DNA of 64,000 nt from Stenomitos frigidus ULC18 (GTDB lineage: Bacteria > Cyanobacteriota > Cyanobacteriia > Leptolyngbyales > Leptolyngbyaceae). Below the pieces are notes generated by a model. It did no database searches, was not told the DNA's origin, and worked only from the letters and a program-made list of their open reading frames with translations. Position numbers and translations under genes: made by a program. Below, in pieces: positions 26,703 through 35,445 of this stretch; position 1 is the stretch's first letter, and each line of letters opens with the position of its first letter. The stretch covers positions 1 to 64,000 of the forward strand of contig NZ_PVWK01000160.1 in the NCBI RefSeq assembly GCF_003003795.1, given 5' to 3'.

Positions 26703-28943
26703 ATGGGTTCTCTCGTTACGGGGTCAGTCTCTATGGGTATACCGTTTGTTTTAGATGTTGCGATCGGCTTAATTTTCATCTACTTGATTCTTAGCTTGCT
26801 CGCATCAGAGCTTCAGGAACTGCTCACAACGCTGTTCCAGTGGCGAGCAAAACATTTAAGAGACTCGATCGAAGTGTTTCTGGCCGGTGGTAGTAGTACT
26901 CCCGAAGCAGAAGAAGTCAGAGTTCTAGTCAGTAACCTCTACGACGATCCACTGCTAAAAAACGTTAACCAAGAATCAAAAAGCTTCATTGCCAAAGGCG
27001 CACGCGAAATTACTCGTTGGTTGATTCCTGGTAACAGAAAGGGGGCGTTTGGGACTCAGCAATCTTCAGGCCCGTCTTACATTGCTCCAGAGACCTTTTC
27101 AACTTCGCTACTCGAACGGGTGGGGATGTCAACCTTAGCGAGAAAGCTCACCGAAGTGAGGCTAGAAAAGTTCGCCATCAGAATTGTTGGAGGCTTTAAG
27201 GTACAAGAGGGTGAAGCGCCGTTGAGTGATTGGGAAAAGGGCAGAATTCGGCTCATTGCTGAAAAAGCCCGAAAAGACTTAACCAATGATGCCAATTTCG
27301 CGACGCTTGTAGAAGAGTATGCTGATATCCTTCACGACTATACGGTTGAAGCAACAACATTAAATACCTGCGTCGAGCGTATGGGCGAAAGCCTGGATGC
27401 GTATATTGCGAATTATCCATTGCCCACTGCTCAAATGACTGAGCCAGTTACCATCTCTCCGGTTTCAATGGAAGTGTCTCAAGGGTTTGATCCAGCGGCG
27501 GCACCATCTGAAATACCGGAATCGGCGCCGACTGCTTCAACCAATGACGAAGATTTAGTCTATTTCGCAAAGCGTTTAAGAGCGTTTAAATTGAGCCTTT
27601 TTGGTGCAGATAACGAGCGGGCAATCCTGTCTGGTGGGTTGCGCCCAAGCTTATCTGAAATTGCTCAACTGGTTGATGCAAGCAGCACCACCTATCAAGA
27701 AGTTGCTCAGTCATACAAAACGCTGCTTGAAAAAGCAGTGCCACTAGAAGCGCTAGTCAATCCTGAATTGGAGCAGCAGCTTTTAGAGTCCTATCCCGAA
27801 GCGATCGAAAAAGAGATTGTGCAGGCGTATCCTGAGACTGTTGAAGAACAGTTTGTCGCGATCGTGCCAGATATCTTTAAGACCGTTGAAAAGCAATTAA
27901 CCAATCGCAGACGCAAAACCTATCGAGCCAGACAGAACCCACAGATGAATTTGCTGAAGCAGCAGCGGCGCACGCTTCATAAAGCGCTGGGTCAATTGGG
28001 CGCAGAACAACGGCAACAAGTTTTAAGTGCGGTGCTCAACCAGTTTGGTGGCGATGAACGGACAGTAATCATCAACAAGGGCCTGGAAGAACTGAGCAAT
28101 GAGCAACGGTATATTGTCATCAATATCGTCTTTGTAAAGTTGGGCTTAACCAATGAAGATCGCTCAGTTTATGACAACTATCAAACCTATAAAACGATCC
28201 AGCAAGCATTAGGAAAACTACCCAACTCGATCAAAGATAGCTTTGCAATTCTTGCCAGACGAGCGCAGTCGAAAGTGCAACAGATTAGCCATGATGTCAG
28301 TCAGTTTCGCACAGAGGTCGAAGTTTGGTTCGATCGCTCAATGGAACGCGCTTCTGGTGTTTACAAACGCAATGCAAAAGGCGTGGCAATCTTAATTGGA
28401 TTATTACTGGCAAGTGCCACCAACGCAGATGCCTTTTTTATTGTGAACCGCTTATCCAACGATGAAAATTTACGTAAAGTCATCACGGATCAAGCGGCAC
28501 AATTGCCTACAAGAGATCCTTCAGCACCAGTCAAGCCATTAGATCAGGAGCTTAAAGATTTAAAGCAACAGACTGATACAGCCCTCGACGATCTATCGCT
28601 TCCAATTGGTTGGAAACCGGAGAACTTTTCCAAACAGTTTGAGTGCCCCCTTCCGCCTCCGCCTCCGCCTCCTGGCTCCCCAGCTCAACCCAACAACGTA
28701 AAGCCGACCAGCACTCCCTGTGACATTCTTTCTGAGCGAGGGACCCTCACTCCAAACAAAATCTCCCAACTCATTGTATCGAGACCGATCGATGCGCTCA
28801 AAATTCTGCTTGGTTGGATTGTTAGTGGTCTGGCGATCGCAATGGGTGCCCCCTTCTGGTTTGACCTGCTCGGCAAGATCATGAACGTGCGTAATTCTGG
28901 CAGCAAACCCCAAACCGCAGCCACCAAGGAAACGGCGAAATGA
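26703..28943 (+). CDS. large hypothetical membrane protein with internal helical repeats
   Basis: A 746-aa protein of unknown function. A membrane helix near the N-terminus (IPFVLDVAIGLIFIYLILSL) is followed by ELQELLTTLFQWRAKHLRDS, a motif that recurs in bacterial proteins annotated only as hypothetical. A long helical, acidic middle part (about 60-530) contains SYPEAIEKEIVQAYPETVEE and ERASGVYKRNAKGVAILIGL, where the second helix begins (about 558-580). A Pro-rich loop with seven prolines near 655 precedes the last hydrophobic segment (GWIVSGLAIAMGAPFWFDLL). The true start may be the ATG at 26733. Gene stands alone. Confidence 0.75.
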   Translation: MGSLVTGSVSMGIPFVLDVAIGLIFIYLILSLLASELQELLTTLFQWRAKHLRDSIEVFLAGGSSTPEAEEVRVLVSNLYDDPLLKNVNQESKSFIAKGAREITRWLIPGNRKGAFGTQQSSGPSYIAPETFSTSLLERVGMSTLARKLTEVRLEKFAIRIVGGFKVQEGEAPLSDWEKGRIRLIAEKARKDLTNDANFATLVEEYADILHDYTVEATTLNTCVERMGESLDAYIANYPLPTAQMTEPVTISPVSMEVSQGFDPAAAPSEIPESAPTASTNDEDLVYFAKRLRAFKLSLFGADNERAILSGGLRPSLSEIAQLVDASSTTYQEVAQSYKTLLEKAVPLEALVNPELEQQLLESYPEAIEKEIVQAYPETVEEQFVAIVPDIFKTVEKQLTNRRRKTYRARQNPQMNLLKQQRRTLHKALGQLGAEQRQQVLSAVLNQFGGDERTVIINKGLEELSNEQRYIVINIVFVKLGLTNEDRSVYDNYQTYKTIQQALGKLPNSIKDSFAILARRAQSKVQQISHDVSQFRTEVEVWFDRSMERASGVYKRNAKGVAILIGLLLASATNADAFFIVNRLSNDENLRKVITDQAAQLPTRDPSAPVKPLDQELKDLKQQTDTALDDLSLPIGWKPENFSKQFECPLPPPPPPPGSPAQPNNVKPTSTPCDILSERGTLTPNKISQLIVSRPIDALKILLGWIVSGLAIAMGAPFWFDLLGKIMNVRNSGSKPQTAATKETAK

Positions 28944-29070
28944 GGGGTGATTTGATTCCGGTTCCCTCTCCCAAATTGGAAGAGGGCTAGGGAGAGGGCG
29001 ATTCGGGCAATGATGCAAAAGATTTGTCAGTCAATCAGGGAGAGAGGTAAGGAGTTTTAGCCTTCATCCC

Positions 29071-30513
29071 TTATCCTTTAGCGTTTCCCTGACTTCTTGC
29101 CATTTGCTCCAATGCCGTTTGCAAATCCTGCGTCAAGGTGGCAACCGCTTGCTTAGCGTTCCGTCGGCTGCTTTTGTAGTCGTCCCAACGATCGGACACC
29201 GAAAGCGGTTGACCGATCGTCAAAATAGCCTTGAGTTTACCCAGTTTGGGGCGATCGAAGGAGTTGCCGCCTTTGATGCGCGTCACCATACCCCACATCA
29301 ATAACGTGGTTTCGGCGAAGCGTTCGACGGTGGGTTTTTCCAGTACATACTTGCCCGTTACGGCAACGAAGCTTTCAACAACGCGCATGTGCCAAATCCG
29401 GAGGTCGGCTTCTTCTGCAATCCGATCGGCCAATCCGTGTTCCAGGGGCGAAACCTGGTCGATCGCCTTCAGGTCTTCGCGGTAGATATAGTCCCAACCA
29501 GCCTGTTCTAAGCGCCGGCAGCGATCGATGACGCTACCTTTGGGCTGCAGGTTGAAATACTGCTCTGCTACTTTTAGGGCGGCATCCATTAATGCGTTCA
29601 GTCGGGTGGCGAAGGCGGCATGGGAAGGCGTCGCTGCCGGGTCTGAAGCAGGAGTGCTGTAGTCCTTAGTGATCGCGAGATCCTGGTGATAAAAGCGGCT
29701 GTAGAACGCTTCCATCACCGACAGCAAATTTTCCCCCAGGCGATACAGTCGCCCATAAAGAACGTCTTTGTTAATGCCATCTTCGCCAGTAACAGCGGCA
29801 TGGCTTGGATTCACTGTGAGTCCTGCATCCTTCTCTAGCTCCGTCAACAGTTGGTCAATGGCGTGCCAGGGTGGGGTGATATAGCGGTACTGAATGCCGA
29901 TCGGCACAATGAGAACTGTCTCAGAGCGATTGGCTTTTTCTAAATCTTCAGCGCACCAAAAAGCGAGTTGGCTTAGTCCTGGTTCCAACGGGCTCACAAT
30001 TTCGGTATGACCATTGGTGGCACCTTCAGGAGCGGCGGCTAACGGCAACGAGCCATTGGCAAATAAATCGCGAGCAGACCGCAAGCCAACGCGATCGACC
30101 TTACCGCGATGAATGGGAGTGCCACCCAGACGAGAATATAGCCAGCCCATCCTGGCACCAGCCCACAGCGGAATCCCGCGATCGTACATAAAGTGGGCAT
30201 GAATCGGACGTCGCAGCGTGATCCCTTGCTGCCGGGCGACGTTGGGCACAATGTTTGTGAGCAGGGTTGCCAATGCAAAGGGGTCATTCACACTGGGATG
30301 CCGAAACGCTAGCAGCAGTCGGATCTTCCCTGCCTGAAATTGGCGATAGAGATCCACTAAGACCTCGACATTGTGGGCTTCAACCTGCCTCAAGGGCGTC
30401 CGCGATCGCATAATCAGCGGCAACAGCCATTGCAACACTTTCACAACCGTCAGGTTGAGCTTGGGTGGAATAAATTCCAATGGCGGTTGCACTTGGCGAA
30501 TAAGGCGAGGCAA
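29071..30513 (-). CDS. PlsC-type 1-acyl-sn-glycerol-3-phosphate acyltransferase family protein
   Basis: A 480-aa protein. FRHPSVNDPF (near residue 66) is the HX4D acyltransferase catalytic motif, and APEGATNGHTEIVSP near 160 matches the EGT-type substrate motif (EGAT here). Such enzymes acylate lysophosphatidate or related lipids at the membrane. The C-terminal half is specific to a longer cyanobacterial form of about 480 aa. The start is TTG at 30513, supported by GGAG six bases upstream; no ATG lies nearby. Downstream of the recombinase-like gene on the same strand, about 140 bases away. Confidence 0.8.
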   Translation of the reverse strand: MPRLIRQVQPPLEFIPPKLNLTVVKVLQWLLPLIMRSRTPLRQVEAHNVEVLVDLYRQFQAGKIRLLLAFRHPSVNDPFALATLLTNIVPNVARQQGITLRRPIHAHFMYDRGIPLWAGARMGWLYSRLGGTPIHRGKVDRVGLRSARDLFANGSLPLAAAPEGATNGHTEIVSPLEPGLSQLAFWCAEDLEKANRSETVLIVPIGIQYRYITPPWHAIDQLLTELEKDAGLTVNPSHAAVTGEDGINKDVLYGRLYRLGENLLSVMEAFYSRFYHQDLAITKDYSTPASDPAATPSHAAFATRLNALMDAALKVAEQYFNLQPKGSVIDRCRRLEQAGWDYIYREDLKAIDQVSPLEHGLADRIAEEADLRIWHMRVVESFVAVTGKYVLEKPTVERFAETTLLMWGMVTRIKGGNSFDRPKLGKLKAILTIGQPLSVSDRWDDYKSSRRNAKQAVATLTQDLQTALEQMARSQGNAKG

Positions 30514-30652
30514 GGGAGTCTCCTTCGTAATTGTTGGTTGTTAGTTTTTAGTTATTAGGAAGCAGAAGCTAGATGATAGAAGGTAAAAGCTGACTGCTGA
30601 ACGCTGATAGCTGAAAGCCGCTTTACTCAAAACTCTCTTTCTCTTCTGTTCT

Positions 30653-32014
30653 CTAAAAGATAAACATCAGCTTCAGCTTCCACGTTTCCTCATTGCGGAT
30701 CAGTTCGATTTGGCGAATAAATTCGCGGAAGTAGAAACGACGCTCCGCTTCAGAAAGGTCGAGCCAGAATTGGGGGATAGACACAGTCTGAGCGATTGCC
30801 TGTAAATTTACTGGAGGAAGCTGTGCCAGTTTGCTCTGGAGCACAGCCATTTCAGTCCGTAGTTTGTAGGCGCGGAGATCGGCAGTCTCTTGATCGAGAA
30901 CGCCGCTGGTGACCAAGGGCGGCAGTTGTGCGAGGATGGTTTGCTTGGCAGCGATCGCGCCACCGATACCCTGTTTTATTGTGCCCACATCGGGTAGATC
31001 CCCACCGGCTACAGCGCGAGGCAGGTCTTCGCAGATGCGTTCAATGGTTTGCTGGAGGATGGCGCCGTAGTCGATCGCCCCACACTTCGGTGTTTGGGTG
31101 CATCCAGTCGGGCGCAGGTAGAGATACTCGCGATCGTGGCGGGGTGCAGAGACACGGGTGACAGTCATGGGCGATCGACACTCGCTGCATACGACTAATC
31201 CTGCTAGAGAACGTGGTGCGCTGGCAGTGCGGGGAGGCATTTGGCGGTTCCGTCGCAGCAGGCGATCGACCTGAGCGGCTTCTTCACGCGAGATGATGGG
31301 CGCGTGCGTATCGCTGACCAGTTCACCGTTTTGATACGCCAGATCACCACGATAAACGGGATTGGTGAGCCAGCGATGCCCTGTCGAGACGGCGATTTTC
31401 TTACCGTAGCGTTTCGCCAAATAACGCACCGCACCATTCAGTGATCCATAGAGCAAAAACTGCTCGAAAAAGTCTTTGACGACCGGAGCCGTGCTGCGAT
31501 CGACCACATAGCGACTTTTGCTGCGTCGATAACCATAGGGTGCTTTTCCCGGTGGTGGTAACGCCTGCACGCGGTTCTGAGCGTGTCCCTGACGAATGCG
31601 ACGACTCCGTTGCTCGCGCTGTACTTGCTGCAACAGCTTGAGCAAATCTGCCTGTAAATCTGCCCCCTTGAGGATGGGTTGGTCAGCCAAAGCAGGAGGC
31701 ATTGTGCTGGTTGCTTGCTCTGTCACAATGAGACGAATGTTCAACGCTTCCAGTTCAGCCAGCCGATCGCCCACTGCCTGCACAGAATCACCCAATTCTT
31801 CCACGCGCCGAATAAGCAGATAATCCGCTGGTGCTGCCTGACAGTCTTCGAGAAGCTGCTGCCACTGCTGCCGAGCCGCACTCTCCTTTCCTTTTTTCGG
31901 TACGGTGGCGATCGCCAAGTCTTGATAGACATGATCAATGTCCCAACCCCACAGATCGCGATCGGGCGTTGGTTCGAGTAAAGGGTCGCTGTAGAGATAG
32001 GCAATAATTTTCAT
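30653..32014 (-). CDS. catalytically degenerate serine-recombinase-family protein
   Basis: A 453-aa protein with resolvase-like N-domain (about 1-105), recombinase domain (about 150-255) and zinc beta-ribbon (CSEC near 275, second Cys pair near 306), then a helical C-terminus. Aligned with gamma-delta resolvase, Arg8, Ser10, Arg68 and Arg71 are replaced by Tyr8, Asp10, Glu73 and Asp76 (YLYSD and VEELGD instead of ARVS and LDRLGR); only a neighbouring Ser9 remains. It is therefore unlikely to recombine DNA and may act as a DNA-binding protein. The start ATG at 32014 overlaps the stop of the acetyltransferase gene (ATGA), so translation is coupled. No att sites or prophage genes flank it. Confidence 0.8.
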   Translation of the reverse strand: MKIIAYLYSDPLLEPTPDRDLWGWDIDHVYQDLAIATVPKKGKESAARQQWQQLLEDCQAAPADYLLIRRVEELGDSVQAVGDRLAELEALNIRLIVTEQATSTMPPALADQPILKGADLQADLLKLLQQVQREQRSRRIRQGHAQNRVQALPPPGKAPYGYRRSKSRYVVDRSTAPVVKDFFEQFLLYGSLNGAVRYLAKRYGKKIAVSTGHRWLTNPVYRGDLAYQNGELVSDTHAPIISREEAAQVDRLLRRNRQMPPRTASAPRSLAGLVVCSECRSPMTVTRVSAPRHDREYLYLRPTGCTQTPKCGAIDYGAILQQTIERICEDLPRAVAGGDLPDVGTIKQGIGGAIAAKQTILAQLPPLVTSGVLDQETADLRAYKLRTEMAVLQSKLAQLPPVNLQAIAQTVSIPQFWLDLSEAERRFYFREFIRQIELIRNEETWKLKLMFIF

Positions 32015-32577
32015 TGTGCCGGGTGCGATCGATCTGCCACCATGAGCCAGCAATCCCGATACTTGCCTTCGTGCAGTTCATGGGCAGGCAGCTGCTTAAC
32101 CTTGCTAAAGCCACACTTTTCGTAGCATCGAATGGCGCGGGCGTTGCTGACATGTGGGTCTATCAACACCTTATCAGCTTGCAGATGCTCAAACAGGTAG
32201 GTCAAAGCGGCTGACAGCGCTTTCGTACCAATGCCTTGATTCCAATCATGCGACTCGCCAATGAATAGGTCAACGGCATAAATGGTAATGCTTTCACCAA
32301 TGTCGTAGTCGCCATACTCCTGTCTGTCAGACTCTGTGAGGGGATAGTACTGTAAGTAGCCGATCGCCTCAGTTTGGTACAGAATCAGGCATGGTGTGAT
32401 GTCCTCTTGCCATAAAACTTTGGGACGATACGCTTCTAAAACCCTTGCCAACGGATACGGATTATCTCTGCCTTCATAAAATTCCAACACCGCTTCATCA
32501 GTAAGCCACTTTGCCATCAGCTGATAATCCTGCATGTCGTCTTGCATGAGGCGAATGGCAACATCGTCCTGCTGCAT
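32011..32577 (-). CDS. GNAT acetyltransferase, AAC(6')-like
   Basis: A 188-aa acetyltransferase from ATG 32577 (a TTG at 32595 is also in frame). The acetyl-CoA loop is WNQGIGTKALSAALTYLF, and DPHVSNARAIRCYEKCGF follows, closely matching the aminoglycoside 6'-N-acetyltransferase AAC(6')-Ib/Acetyltransf_8 pattern; AYRPKVLWQEDITPCLILYQ also fits. Family members acetylate aminoglycosides, siderophore precursors or unknown amines, so drug resistance is not implied. It starts about 24 bases after the VOC gene and overlaps the recombinase-like gene by four bases. Confidence 0.82.
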   Translation of the reverse strand: MQQDDVAIRLMQDDMQDYQLMAKWLTDEAVLEFYEGRDNPYPLARVLEAYRPKVLWQEDITPCLILYQTEAIGYLQYYPLTESDRQEYGDYDIGESITIYAVDLFIGESHDWNQGIGTKALSAALTYLFEHLQADKVLIDPHVSNARAIRCYEKCGFSKVKQLPAHELHEGKYRDCWLMVADRSHPAQ

Positions 32578-32600
32578 TAAAACCACACCGATCAAGCTTG

Positions 32601-32963
32601 CTAAACCTCACCGAGCTCAATCACATTGCCATCGGGGTCTTGAGTAAAGAGGGCAGCACGACCAGATGCACTTACTTGAGTCGGGCAATTGTGTGCTAGA
32701 AGCTGTTCTTTGGCTGCATCCAAATTGGCGACCGAAAAAGCAATGTGTTGATTACGTCCCCATTTTTCAGGGTTGTTCAGTTCAATGGTGAACGCATCGG
32801 CAACAATCAAATGGATCTGGAAGCCAGCCACTTCATACCAGGCTCCAGGAAAGCGAAGCACACGATCGACTTTCTCTAGCCCCAGGACAGAGCCGTAAAA
32901 TTGCTCCGATCGCTCCAAGTCTGAAACCAGCAGTGCAGTGTGTAGGCAGCGAGTAATCTTCAT
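32601..32963 (-). CDS. VOC family protein (glyoxalase-like)
   Basis: A 120-aa protein from ATG 32963 (KITRCLHTALLVSDLERSEQ, then FYGSVLGLEKVDR). It holds one VOC module pair with ligand-type His and Glu (IHLIVAD, QHIAFSV, GNVIELGE). Many relatives are annotated glyoxalase/dioxygenase; substrate unknown. An upstream ATG at 33008 is possible but unlike homologues. Same strand as the following acetyltransferase and probably co-transcribed. Confidence 0.85.
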   Translation of the reverse strand: MKITRCLHTALLVSDLERSEQFYGSVLGLEKVDRVLRFPGAWYEVAGFQIHLIVADAFTIELNNPEKWGRNQHIAFSVANLDAAKEQLLAHNCPTQVSASGRAALFTQDPDGNVIELGEV

Positions 32964-33034
32964 GGTGATCAACCTGTGAGCATCAATCTCCAGAATACCG
33001 GAACTCATCAAGGGCGTTTCTTAAAAAGCGTTTC

Positions 33035-34369
33035 TCACTGCACAGACATCTCCATCAAGCATTGGGCAATCCGGTTTGCGGCTCCGGGTGCACCCATGCG
33101 ACGACGACCGTTTTCGGCGATCGTTTGCAGCGCGTCGGGATTTTGTAGCAGAGATTGAATGACAGCCGCAGCACGATCGGGTTCCTTCACCAGCATCACA
33201 GATGCCCCTAACAAGCGAGTCTGCGCCTCGGCAAAACCAGGCGTAAACTGTGGACCTTTACCAGGAATGATAATCGCAGGTTTGCCCAGTCCGATAAATT
33301 GTTCCGTTGCAGTGCCTGCCATCGCGATCGCCACATCCGCTCGATGCAAACACTCCGCAAACCGACGCTGCGCCAAGACCAAAGTGGATTTGCGATCGCC
33401 CAAACCGACGGTGTAAGAACCCTCCGCCACCTGCTGCCAGCGATACGCCATTAAGGCTTTGTGGAGCGTTTCTGTCTCCAGTCCAGGCGCGATCGCCGCC
33501 AAAAATGTCAGCGGTCGCGGCATCTGCGCAATCATGCCATTCACCGCTTGCAAAATTGTTTCCCAATTGGCATACGCTTCCGGTGGACGCGAACCAGGCA
33601 GGAGGGCGATCGTCAAGGCAGACGGCTTCAGGTTAAACGCTAAATCCCGCTCTTCATCCTTAAGCCTTAAGCCTTTATCCTTTTCCCCTTCCCCCTCCCA
33701 ATCCAGCCTATCCATCATCGGATTGCCCAGGTCAAACGCTGGAATGTTTCGACGCTTAAGGCTCGTTGCCGTGATTGTGTCTCTGGGAAAAACTGCTTTG
33801 CAATTGGGATGGCTCATTAGCCAGCGTTCCCACGGATGGTAGATGCAGCCTGTCCAGCGTTCGAGGCGATCGTCCCACCACGATCGGCGCGGCAACCAAC
33901 CACCCTCATCACGCAGGTAGTATTCTGACTTGGCGGTACCTACAAAGGCGTAGGGAAGCCCACTTAAGCGGGCGAAGAGGAGCGGTACAATGTCGCCGAC
34001 AGCAAGGATGAGAGAGTGGGGTGTGGGGTGTGGCGGCTCGTGAGCCTCGCCGAACGAGGTGTGGGGTGTGGGGGTGGCTGCTTCTTTTGCCCAAGCTTGA
34101 ATGGCGCGGAGTTGTGCCAGGGTGAGTTGGAGTAAGCCGCCTCGAATGTCGCGTACAAGCTGTCGCCCATCCTGATAGATGAAGCCGCCAGAGGGCATGG
34201 TTTTAACAGAACCGATGAGAGGAATACCGCTATCGCTATAGGCATGACCTTCACCCACGATCGGCAACGCTGCAAGTTCTGGTGGTTCGGATTGTTGCTG
34301 AAGTTCGCGCAAGATGCGGAGGGCGATCGCATCTTCACCATGACCATTGCTGAGACAGAGTACGCGCAT
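33035..34369 (-). CDS. LpxB-related glycosyltransferase-like protein with two in-frame repeat insertions
   Basis: A 444-aa protein of the lipid-A-disaccharide synthase-related family found in cyanobacteria (TIGR03492 type). It begins RVLCLSNGHGEDAIALRILR and has LILAVGDIVPLLFARLSGLP, LLPGSRPPEAYANW and IAMAGTATEQFIGLGKPAII, the GT-B signatures. Its role differs from LpxB and is unestablished. Two stretches look foreign: residues about 95-120 (ATPTPHTSFGEAHEPPHPTP) and about 221-243 (EGEGEKDKGLRLKDEERDL). Both are encoded by the low-complexity words found between genes in this window and keep the frame open. Confidence 0.85.
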   Translation of the reverse strand: MRVLCLSNGHGEDAIALRILRELQQQSEPPELAALPIVGEGHAYSDSGIPLIGSVKTMPSGGFIYQDGRQLVRDIRGGLLQLTLAQLRAIQAWAKEAATPTPHTSFGEAHEPPHPTPHSLILAVGDIVPLLFARLSGLPYAFVGTAKSEYYLRDEGGWLPRRSWWDDRLERWTGCIYHPWERWLMSHPNCKAVFPRDTITATSLKRRNIPAFDLGNPMMDRLDWEGEGEKDKGLRLKDEERDLAFNLKPSALTIALLPGSRPPEAYANWETILQAVNGMIAQMPRPLTFLAAIAPGLETETLHKALMAYRWQQVAEGSYTVGLGDRKSTLVLAQRRFAECLHRADVAIAMAGTATEQFIGLGKPAIIIPGKGPQFTPGFAEAQTRLLGASVMLVKEPDRAAAVIQSLLQNPDALQTIAENGRRRMGAPGAANRIAQCLMEMSVQ

Positions 34370-34466
34370 GAGAAGCAGGAGACTGAGGACTGATGGCTAG
34401 AATAAGGCAGATAGACGACCACCAGACAAATTAGTGCCCTTTAGCTTTAATTTTGTCCCACTGAAC

Positions 34467-34889
34467 TTAGGCGGTTACTCTAGTGCCGTTTTGTACGATC
34501 GATGCGCTGCTTTCAGTTACAGGTGTAGGTGGAAGCATGTTAGTCGTGCTGCGGGACGTAGATCGTCGTCCAGTGGAGCGTGGCTTTCCGCCTGCCATGC
34601 GATATTCTCGGCTGTCTTCACCGTAACGCGCTGCTACGTTGACCATCAGCCGTTTAGACAGATCGGTGAGAGCTTGCTCGGTGAGTTCAACGTCTCGCTG
34701 AGCATCATCAACGGTTGACAGCAGCGTGTTGTAGTACGCAAGTCTCTGCCGCATTTGGTCAATCACATCGGCGTATGCCTGTGCCGTCACCCCGTTGCCA
34801 AAATCGAGCATACGCTCGATCGACTGCAACGATTCCAATTGGCGTTCTGATTTTGCTAACACGCGTGAATTTCGTTTCGGGCGTGGCAT
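34467..34889 (-). CDS. hypothetical protein
   Basis: A 140-aa protein of unknown family. ATG 34889 follows AAGGAAGG by five bases, a good RBS. The N-terminus is very basic (MPRPKRNSRVLAKSERQLES), the middle is helical (QAYADVIDQMRQRLAYYNTL then VDDAQRDVELTEQALTDLSK) and the C-terminus is Ser/Thr/Arg-rich (STGRRSTSRSTTNMLPPTP). This could be a DNA- or RNA-associated coiled-coil protein, but that is only an impression. It is upstream of the LpxB-related gene on the same strand, 97 bases away. Confidence 0.7.
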   Translation of the reverse strand: MPRPKRNSRVLAKSERQLESLQSIERMLDFGNGVTAQAYADVIDQMRQRLAYYNTLLSTVDDAQRDVELTEQALTDLSKRLMVNVAARYGEDSREYRMAGGKPRSTGRRSTSRSTTNMLPPTPVTESSASIVQNGTRVTA

Positions 34890-35445
34890 GTGCACCTTCC
34901 TTAAAGAGAACAGTCTGTGAAAGAACTGCCTTAAGGTAGCGAGGAAAACATGGCGCTGTTCACCGTGATTCTGAGGAAGTTTGTTGTAATTTCACACAAA
35001 CGTATTGGTAAAAACCGTAGTTTTGCAGAACAAAGACTAGAAACACGAAAGGTTTTTGAAAATGGTCGGGATGTTTATAAAAACCAGATCGCTATTGCGA
35101 AGGACTGTTGAAGCGTTCAGCAAAACGTTGCAAGCATTATGATTGATCATGCGCCATTCATCAGCAATGTTGAGAGGTTTATGAAAAATGTTGCGATGAT
35201 TCTGATTAATAGCAAATTGTTTACACTAGCGCGAAGGCAAATCCGAGAAAAAGAAGCACGGATTGCCCACCGCATTTCTCCTAGAGATTTGCTGAGATCC
35301 TAACGCGCAATCCTTTGCGTTGCTAGCGTCAATGAGCAATCCTGCTATTTTATAGGTTGTGAGGCTGCTCACTGACGCCGTTAGGACTAAAGCGCCTTGA
35401 ACTCACTTTGCTCAAGACAGATCGTCACAAACTTCGGGGCAAGCA
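34890..35445. other. intergenic region with an imperfect inverted repeat
   Basis: No gene is supported. Arms at 35326-35342 (GCGTCAATGAGCAATCC) and 35361-35378 (reading GGCTGCTCACTGACGC) pair except for one mismatch and a small bulge, giving a hairpin with an AT-rich loop about 80 bases before the next gene. Promoters of both flanking genes should lie here. Confidence 0.5.

Noticed and set aside
30653-32053. Prophage or excision-element recombinase
   Set aside because: No att repeats, phage genes or element borders, and the catalytic residues are lost.
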